The position numbers and the translations under genes were made by a program. A stretch of 64,000 nt of DNA from Eublepharis macularius (lineage: Eukaryota; Chordata; Lepidosauria; Squamata; Eublepharidae), in assembly GCF_028583425.1 (NCBI RefSeq), contig NC_072801.1, forward strand, positions 57,861,766-57,925,765. The letters run 5' to 3'. Positions 42,101 through 51,100 of the stretch are shown one piece after another. Each line of letters opens with the position of its first letter. Position 1 is the first letter of the stretch. The notes under the pieces are model-generated. The model was given only the letters and a program-made list of their open reading frames with translations. It ran no database searches and was not told where the DNA came from.

Positions 42101-45100
42101 AGGCAGGGACATTGCCACCTGCTCCACTCCTGATCCCAGTTGGGTAAAGGGGATGGACATTGCCTCCCACTCCTGATCCCAGCAAGGTGGGGGTGCGTGG
42201 GCATTGCCACATTTTCCACTCCTGATCCTGGCCAGGTAAAGTCAGGGGTGCGGGCATTGCCACCTGCTCCACTCCTGATCCCGGCTGGTTGAAAGCAGAG
42301 GAGTGGGCATTATCACCTACTCCGCTCCTGCTCCTGGCCGGTTGAAGGTGGGGGATGAGTATTGCCACCTGCTCCGCTCCTGAACCCAGCTGGGTGAAGG
42401 TGGGGGATAGGCATTGGCACCTGCTCTGCTCCTGATCCCGGCCTGGGTTTCCTGCCATGGCAGGGCCCTCTTGAGATGCACCAAGGTAGGAAGTAAGTTG
42501 TCTGGAACATGCTTACTCTTTTATATTTTAGGATTTAAAACGTTTATTAGTAGCCATTCTACATTATGGCATTGAAGGCGGCTTACAACAGACATAAAAA
42601 TACATTTAAAAACCTCAATTTAAAATTACAGTTCTAAAACTCCCAGTCAAATTCAGTTCTCAATAAAACTGTCTGGAAAAGGGGAAGAGTGAGTGCCATT
42701 TTCAGCGGTAGCCGTGCACTCTCTGTAATATCCAAGTGACCACAAGTAACTGGGAATTTAGAAGCAGGGAAGAAATCCAAGTCAGAAAGACCTGGGACCC
42801 CGGAGAGCTGCTGCCAGTCAGAGCAGACAGTACTGACCTTGAGAGACCAAGAGTGTGACTTGGTATAATGCAGCTGCATGAATTCCTTTCTAGTTACTGA
42901 GCGGGGGGAGAGGCAGGAAGGGCTAAGAACCTGAGGAAGAGCTAATTTATGCAGGAGTCAAATTGTGCCTTAAAAACTTAATGAAATTTATGTTGGCATC
43001 GGCTTGGGTGAATCATAGCTCACTTCAGATACATGAAGGATAACCTTGGGCCTGATTTTATATTGGTGGGGGGAGGGGTGTTACAAGGAGATGCCAGTGT
43101 GAAACAAGATCCAATCAAAGGAGTAATGTATTCATATAGAATGAGTGTAAGATGCAGTTAGCATAGGGTTGCCAGTTCCCCTCATCCTCTGGGCAGGAGG
43201 CGGGAGACCTGGCACATCTTCGTTGCCTTCTTTGTTCGTGCACAAAGCGCTCGCGCACTCCTGGGCTGTGCGATGATATCACTTCTGGGAAGTAATGTCA
43301 TCGCGCACAGCCTCATGCTGCCCCTGGGAGCCTTCCCACAATCCCACACTCTACAGTGGGCTGATTTGGGCCCCAAATGTGCCAAATCGGGCCTGTTGGG
43401 GGCCTAAATTGGCCCACTGTGACGCTCAGGAGCTCTCCAGGGCCTCCACGGCCCTCCTGGCAGCGCTTCCGCAGACCAAAGTGAGCTCATGTTGGGCTGA
43501 AATCAGCCCGCTGCAAAGCACAGGAGCACTGCCCGGGTGGCAGAATGGGCCCTGGAGTGCTCCCGTGCTTTGCAGCTGGCCCGATTCAGCCTGTTTGGGG
43601 CCGAAATCCGCGCCCACTGCGGAGTGCGGGAGTGCGCTGCACCGCCCAGGAGCACACCCCGGGAGGCATGTTCCCCTGCCTTTCCCTCCGCTGGCCAGGT
43701 AAGTGGGACCAAGGGGGTGAAAGGTGGAAGCGGGGGATCCCCTGCCCGCAGCAGGGGCCTGGTAAGCCAAGTAGAATATACAAGTCAGTGCAAGGTGAAC
43801 TGTGGGATTAATTAGCATCTGTAAGGCCACCTAGTGACAGTCCTATGGACCTCTTTTCTGGGAGTAAGGCCCAATGAACTATGTGGGATTTACTTCTGAG
43901 GAGACCTGCTCAGTATTGCTGCCATTGTGAGGTAGGAAGAGCTTTTTTGTCTTGTATTATAAAAAGAAAAATTGCAATATACTTTACATTTTCTTTAGTA
44001 TGAGTGACTGTAGGCAATGTTCCTTCCTGCGTCTTGTGCTGTTTTTGAAAATTAAACACTGGTTACTATCTTTCTTTGGTCCTCAGTGTCCCACGGGGCT
44101 GGCGGTGCTGTTAGGTAGGGTAAGGCAGCAGATTTGAGGATATCATTAAAAGATGAGAAAGAATCTGTTGTTTAGTTCATCATTATATTTTAGTGGCACC
44201 GATTGGGTATTGCATCTGAGGTCCTGAAATCCCCACCTCCCAGACCTTCAGGGCCTCGGTATCTCTAGCTGAGCTCCCCCACACACACACCATTCTGCCT
44301 CTCATCTTGTTCCCCTTCACTCCTGCTTGTCTTTCTACATAGAAGGTTGCAATGTTTCATACATTCCGCCCCCCCCCCCCCCAAGAATCTTTGCACTGGT
44401 ACCTTGCGAAGGTTTCTGGGAGTTGTAGTCCTCCAGGCCTGGAAACAAAGGGTTTTTCCTCCCTTCCTCCAAGCAGCTGGCCATCTGGCATTCTGCACAA
44501 CCAGTGCTGTGGACAAAATGTCCACTCCCAACTGGAGGCTGAAGCAGTCCTGCGTAGAGCTCAGCTTTTGTAAAAGCTTCTTGGCTTCCCTGCAAAAAAC
44601 CAAGCTGAAATTAGAAATAGCGCAGAAATCAGAATGCTACCCAGAACTGTGCCACTGGCTTTATTTTATAGGAGGGGTTCTTAAGGGAAACGGATGAGGA
44701 GGGGGCCATGGATTAGAAGTTCAGCTTCTAACTCTCGAGCTGTGAAGCGAAGAGATTCTAATCCTTCCTTCAACCCTTCCAGAGTTCTGGAGTATGCACG
44801 GATTTGTATTTTAGCTCTTTTAAAATTACCTCAGCTCTAAGCATATGGGGGGGGATTTCCCCCCTACATTTAAAAGCAAATAGATGATAGCCCTTTGGCT
44901 GCACTAAATGTTTAAGCATTATAAAAATGGAGTGGTGCAGTGCTGCTGGCTGGCCACCTGGAAATTCCTCCTTTTACGCTTTTACGCTTGCTGAGGAATC
45001 GGAAGCCATAGCTTCTTCTATATGCTTTCCCTGGGAGAGCCGTTTCATCTATCTCCCTTCCCTGGCTCTTGGGCAGTATAGACAGAGCTTCCTGGCTACA

Positions 45101-48100
45101 GTGTGTGCGTGGGGTGTGTGTGTGTGTAGGCAAGCGAGTTTAAAGACTCAAGGGAGAATCTCGAAAGTTGCAACTTCAAGCTGTAGATAGGTAGTGCTTC
45201 TACATTCTCTAAAGATATTCCCCAGCATCTAGCCCCTCTATGGGGAGTGGGGAGAGTCTTATTTTGTAAAACTTCAGTACAGCAGAAGGGTGGGGGTTTG
45301 CCTGCCACACTCATACAGGCCAGAACATTTTATTTATTTTTATTTATTTTATTTCATTTATATCCTGCCTTTCTCCTCAGTGGAGACTCAAAATGGTCGA
45401 CATCATTCTCCTTGGATCCATTTTATCATCACAGCAATCCTATGAGGTGATTCTTGTGAGGATAATAATAACACACTTTGTAACCCACTCTAAGTGGGCG
45501 TTAAGTTGTCCTGAAGAGCGGTATATAAATAAAATTTTATTATGTCATTACTATTAGTTTAAACTGAGAGTCTGTGACTGGCCCAAGGTACAAACCACAA
45601 GTGTTCATGGCAGAGTGGAGGCTTGAATCTGGTTCTCCCAGATTCTAGTCTGGCACTCTGATGATTACAAAACACACCATCTTTTCAGTTTGTGTACCTG
45701 AGACAGAAAACTCCAGGCATTTAAAAAACAAAGTAACGCAGAATTTGACCTTTGAGTCTGAAGAAGACGTGTGACAGGGATGCCTTAATAATGCCTAGTC
45801 TTTGAAGATCTTGTTCCATATTCCCAGCAGCCTGTACAGCTATGCAGAATGAACCTCAGGATGTCTGGTCCATTCACCAGCTGTGTTCCTCACAACTGGG
45901 TTGAAAATACCTATGAACCCAGTCATCTTGGATATGGCTTAGTGGTAACCCAGCTGCGTTGCATACAGAAAGTGACAGGTTCAGTATTTGGCATCTCCAG
46001 TTAAAGAATCTTGGGGAGGCTGGGAGAAATATTTATCTTATGTAAAACTGCTGCCTGACTCCATTCTGACAATATTGGACTTTGAGGACCAATGGCCCAC
46101 AGCTTTCGGGAAGGAGCTGTGGCTCACAGGAAGAATGTCTCTTTTTTATGCAGAAGGTCTGAGGTTCAGTTCCTGGCATTTCTAGTTAAAGGATTTCAGA
46201 CAAGAGGAGTTGGGAAAGGCCTTTCTTTCCTGGAGATCCATTGCCCATCAGAGGAAACGAGACTGAACTCTTCTTAGACCATTCCATTTTAAACTGCAAG
46301 TTGAGGGGGTGGGGCATAGTTGAGTGAAATGTGGGGCCCCAGCAAGAGGCTTTCAAGGCAAGTAAGAAGGTGATCCCCTGTCTGACCTTGCTTAGCTTCC
46401 GAAATCTGCATCTGCAGGGAGTTATTTACCAGGCATATTATCCCCCTTTCCCCATGCAAAGCGGTACAGTCCAGCCAGAGCTGCGTCTTAATGTTGCTGA
46501 TCATGTAACTTAGCACTCTTTCAGGGCAATCCTCTGCAGAGTTATTCCAGTTTTAAGTTAAATGGGCTTAGACTGAAGCAACTCTGCATAGAATTCAGAG
46601 TGGATTTGATTTAAATCATCTAGTCAGTAAAACTTAAATCACGGTTTTCTACATAAACACCCGTTCTTGCCGGTTGTTATAACAATATTTACAGCCCAGA
46701 TGAAGGTTTAATTTGTTTCAGTGAAACTTTGCAACAGTCCATACATACTACTTGCATCAGAGCGTAACAGTATACTAAAATGTAAACAAAATAGCCCAGC
46801 TAAAAAGAAATAAAACCATTTGCGAATGCTGCAAAACATGGGCCCCTGGATGGCAGTCCCTCCATCTCCCACCCCAGATTCCCATCCCGAATATTCTAGA
46901 CTATAGACAGCTCCCTTTACATTTTTTAATTAAAGTAAGGTCCAGTGGCACCTTATAGACTTAACAAAATTTATTCTGATATAAGCTTTTGAGTTTCAGA
47001 GTTCCCTTCATCAGGTGCATGAAATGTACATCCACAGCCAATTTGTACTTAAAGGTACAAGCAACAGAAAGGCAGAAATGGGGAGATGTTGTAAACAGAG
47101 GCCACATTGAAACAACAGCCAAAGAGAAAATCAGCCAATGCAGAGTGGGTAAAGACGACTCCTAACTGCTGGTAGTTGAGCAGAGTAACAGTGCAACCCA
47201 GCAGTGCAAAACAGTGCAATGATTTCAGTGGGTGTAGACTGGAGTAACTCTTCTTAGGATTGCACTGTAAGAGAAACATCAAAACCAATCAAATCAAGGA
47301 AGGCACAGTGTGAAACATGGTTAGTTCTGCATCCTTCCCACTGCACCTTCCTTGCTCCAACACACTGACGCAGCTAACCCCTCTGACTCTGAGTTATTTT
47401 TCTACCTTCAGCACGTTGTATATGAATTACATGTTCTTAATATCTGCCCTGTGCATCAGTGAGCCAGGCTGTCCTCCAAAATATTTGCAGTTCCCTCCCT
47501 GTTCAGTGTCTTTTGTAAATGCTGCAATATTAAACTGCTTTCCAACACTAAACCTGAGAGGATGAGGGAACCCAGGAAACAGAGGCTTACAGAACCTCAC
47601 TTGATAACTGTGAACTGACTTGATTGACGTGTGAAAGCGACTGTGGTTTTTTGCTTGGCCCTGCAGGAATCAGACCTGTTTGAGGAGGTGGTGGTGACTT
47701 TTCCCGAAGAAGACCAGGCCCTCTCAGATGCCGAGCAGGGAGAGACCTGCATGGAGGCAGAGCAAAGGGATGATGTGGACATTTGTTTGCTGGGTGAGCA
47801 TCTTGCATTCTTCATCACTCGGTTAACTCCTGAGCTGATCCAACCAGAGCTGCTTTCCTTTTGGTGCTCAAGGGCTTTTTCTGTTTAGCAGTTCATTTCT
47901 TTATTAGTTTGAAGGTCTTAGCAAAGCAGAAAACAATCCAAGTAAAAGATAATAATGAAAAAAAATACATCAGACAGCTAAATACATGTTCTGTTTTAAA
48001 ACTCCAGTGTAACCCTAAAAAGACATTCCTTGAGCTTTGTTTGCCCAAGAGCTTAAAGGGAAGGTTCATTGAAGCCTCCCCTTGAAGGATGGGAAGTTCA

Positions 48101-51100
48101 TCTCAAAGCCTGGGAGGCAACAACAGTAGGGATATTCAGGTACTCACAGTTTATGTATGTTGTGTGTTTGTGGTAGGGAGCAGACTCATACTCCCTGGCT
48201 TGGCCCTTGATATCTGTGTGTACAGCCAAATGCGCACAGCATCACAAGACCCTGTGTGCATACAGAAGATCCTCCAAACATCAGGAATGCTGCGGGAAAG
48301 CAGGGTACTGATTGCACGAGGGTACCTACATACACACTTGGCTGTATGTGTGAACACCCAGGGGATAACCAGAGGCATGATCCTGCTCTCATTTATGTGC
48401 GTACAATATTGCATGATTTTGAACACTTGAACTGGACTTGTCAAGACCTTGGGTTGGATCCAGCCAGCTTTTTCTCCTTCTCTTCTCCTCCTTACAACAG
48501 ACCCCCATCCCATATGGCTTTCTGTCCATGCAGGTCTCGTAGACTTTTGGGGTGGTCAAAGGGGACCCTTCCTCCCTTGTTCACTAGCAGAAAAGCTGTC
48601 TGGATCCTACTATTTGTTTCTAGCTGCCACTAATCTCAGTTCCACTGAAAGAATTTGAAGCAGGGACTTCCCACTTCTTCTAGACCTTTAGTGCTAAACG
48701 GTAACATGCCGTCCTTGCCTCAGGTAGCATCAGAGCTCTCTGCTTCAGTAATCAGGGGCCTCGCTGTGCATGCTTTCCTAGGGTGTTTTTATAATGGTGA
48801 CAGTGAAATATTATCGCTCAGTTTTGTTTCTATGGTTGAGTCTTTTCTCTTTGCAGCCAAATCAGTTGCTTTTTTAAAATTTTATTTTGTTTTATATTCA
48901 TTGCGCATGAAAAAGTGAATGCACTAAATGACTGAGCAATAGCTTTGGCTGCAAAGAAAAAGCCAGTAATTAACCATCCCTGCTCTTATCCCCCTTGTGG
49001 GGGACAGGAGCTAACTCAGTAAGAGTTAGTTGTTGTGGATTTTCCGGGCTGTATAGCCGTGGTCTTGGCATTGTAGTTCCTGACGTTTCGCCAGCAGCTG
49101 TGGCTGGCATCTTCAGACGTGTAGCACCAAAAGACAGAGATCTCTCAGAGATCGGCCGTGAAAGCCTTCGACAATATATCAGTAAGAGTTAATTCAGGAA
49201 TGCTGTAGCCATGCAAATAAGCAAAGGCCAGCTTAATTAAAGGGGTTAAGAACCAAAAATTGTTTTAGATGAAAAGAGTGGAAACTGCTAATTAAATTGA
49301 CAGTGGAAGGATGAGGCAGGACCTTCCTTAAAAACATACTGGGTATACTGCAGGCTCTTGACCTAAAGGGGTGAACATTCCAGATCTCATGGGAGAGATA
49401 TAGCACCATATTAAGGTCCATGTAGGACCACAATTTGAATTCTGCTCCCATCTGATTGTGGAAAAGCAACACAAAAAAGATCCTTGTGTAGAAGCAACCC
49501 AGCTGAGAGTTGCTCAGGGAAGTGGGGGGGGGGGGGATGCATGTGCTTTACCCTGCTTAGCATTCCCTGAAATGTTCTGCAAGTTACAACCAGGCCTGGC
49601 ACCTCCTCTCCCCATGCAGGTTCTTCTGACACCGAGGCCACGTGGGATTCTTCAGCAGATGAAGGAGGCTCAGGTGGGTTCCTAAAGCAAGGCTGTCCTC
49701 TGGCAGCAAGGGAGGCATTGCCAAGCCAGCCTCCCCCTTCAGCGGGGTGAAACAAGCCCATCTCAGGTGAATGGTGATGAGATCTTGCTCAAGGGTAGCG
49801 AAAGGTCACTTATTTAGTTCCACCACAAGGGGAACTGTGTGTATAAGGGGGGGGGGGGGGAGCGCCACTTGGATTTAAAGCCAAGCCTCAGGACTGACCA
49901 GGCTTTTTGCTGTGGCTTGGTTTTATGTTGTAACTCATTGGCAGAGCTACATGGAATCCATGCTAAAAATTAAATAAAATTAACATGGCTGGAGAATCCA
50001 AATTTTGCACCAAACTAATCTGATTTTTCTCCCATCCTGCATAAATTACCCAAATTAAGCAAATGTCCCATAATTTGTCTTGCTCCTCTGTTCTGCATAG
50101 TTTATTCTGCACTTGTCAATAGCACTGAGAGGCCAAGGGTTGCTCCTTCAGTGACAGGCAATTTTATTCAGCATCTCTTGGGCTTTGGAGATTTCTGCAG
50201 GCAGTTTCCATGCACAGAAGCCCGCAACAGAATTAATTTCCATTCTGTTCATGCAAACACAGAGCCAGCCACATCTACCGGGAGTCTATGAATAGACATC
50301 CTCTGTCCTGCATAGCAGAAATAAACAGGGATCGGTAATCCTGTCCTGTTTAGTTTGACCGTCAGGTTTTCAGGACACTGAGTCCCACATCCAGAACTTT
50401 TTGTGTTTGTTGAGTGCAGAGTTGCAGAAATCATAGATCATTGCCTACCATGAATCTTTACAGCAGCATAAAGATCTAGGTCATAATATGAGACTGGACC
50501 GAAAAAATCCAAAGGGCTACGCTGTCATTACTGGGAACCAAAGTTGATCTGTAAAATGGGAACTGGGTTAGGTTCAATCCTGTCTGCAGGTGATGTGTGA
50601 GTGGTAGCTATTTGTGAATTTGTATGGGTGAAACACATGAATTCTCTCCTACCCCATCTCCAAAGCAGGTGCCAGGACCCCAAGCAGAGCAGAGCCCCAG
50701 TTTGAATTTGGAGAACGGCTCAACGGAGCAATGCAACACTTGGTCCCTAAAAGGATCCGTGTGAGAGAGAAACGCCATCCCTGTATAGAATGTGGGAAAC
50801 GGTTCCGGTGCCAGTCAGAGCTCGCCCTACACCAAAAAGTTCACACAAGGCCAAAATCCTATCATTGTACTGAGTGCGGGAAGCAGTTTGGCCGATCTTC
50901 GCATCTCACCAGGCACCAGAAAACCCATATGGTTGAGGAATGCCACCTTTGTACTGAGTGTGGCAAGCGGTTCCGGTGGCCGACAGAGCTTGCTATCCAC
51001 CAGCTGATCCACACGGGTGGGCAGCCACATTATGCCTTGGACCCCGAGACTTTGTTCCAGTGGCCATCAGAACTCGCAGGCCACCAGAGTATTTTCACTA

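Noticed and set aside
41835-42458. 207-codon minus-strand frame
   Set aside because: It is the minisatellite read in one frame; repeats keep frames open without selection.
43182-43830. Frames of 65-135 codons in the GC-rich intronic block
   Set aside because: Open in several frames on both strands at once, no domain, likely compositional.
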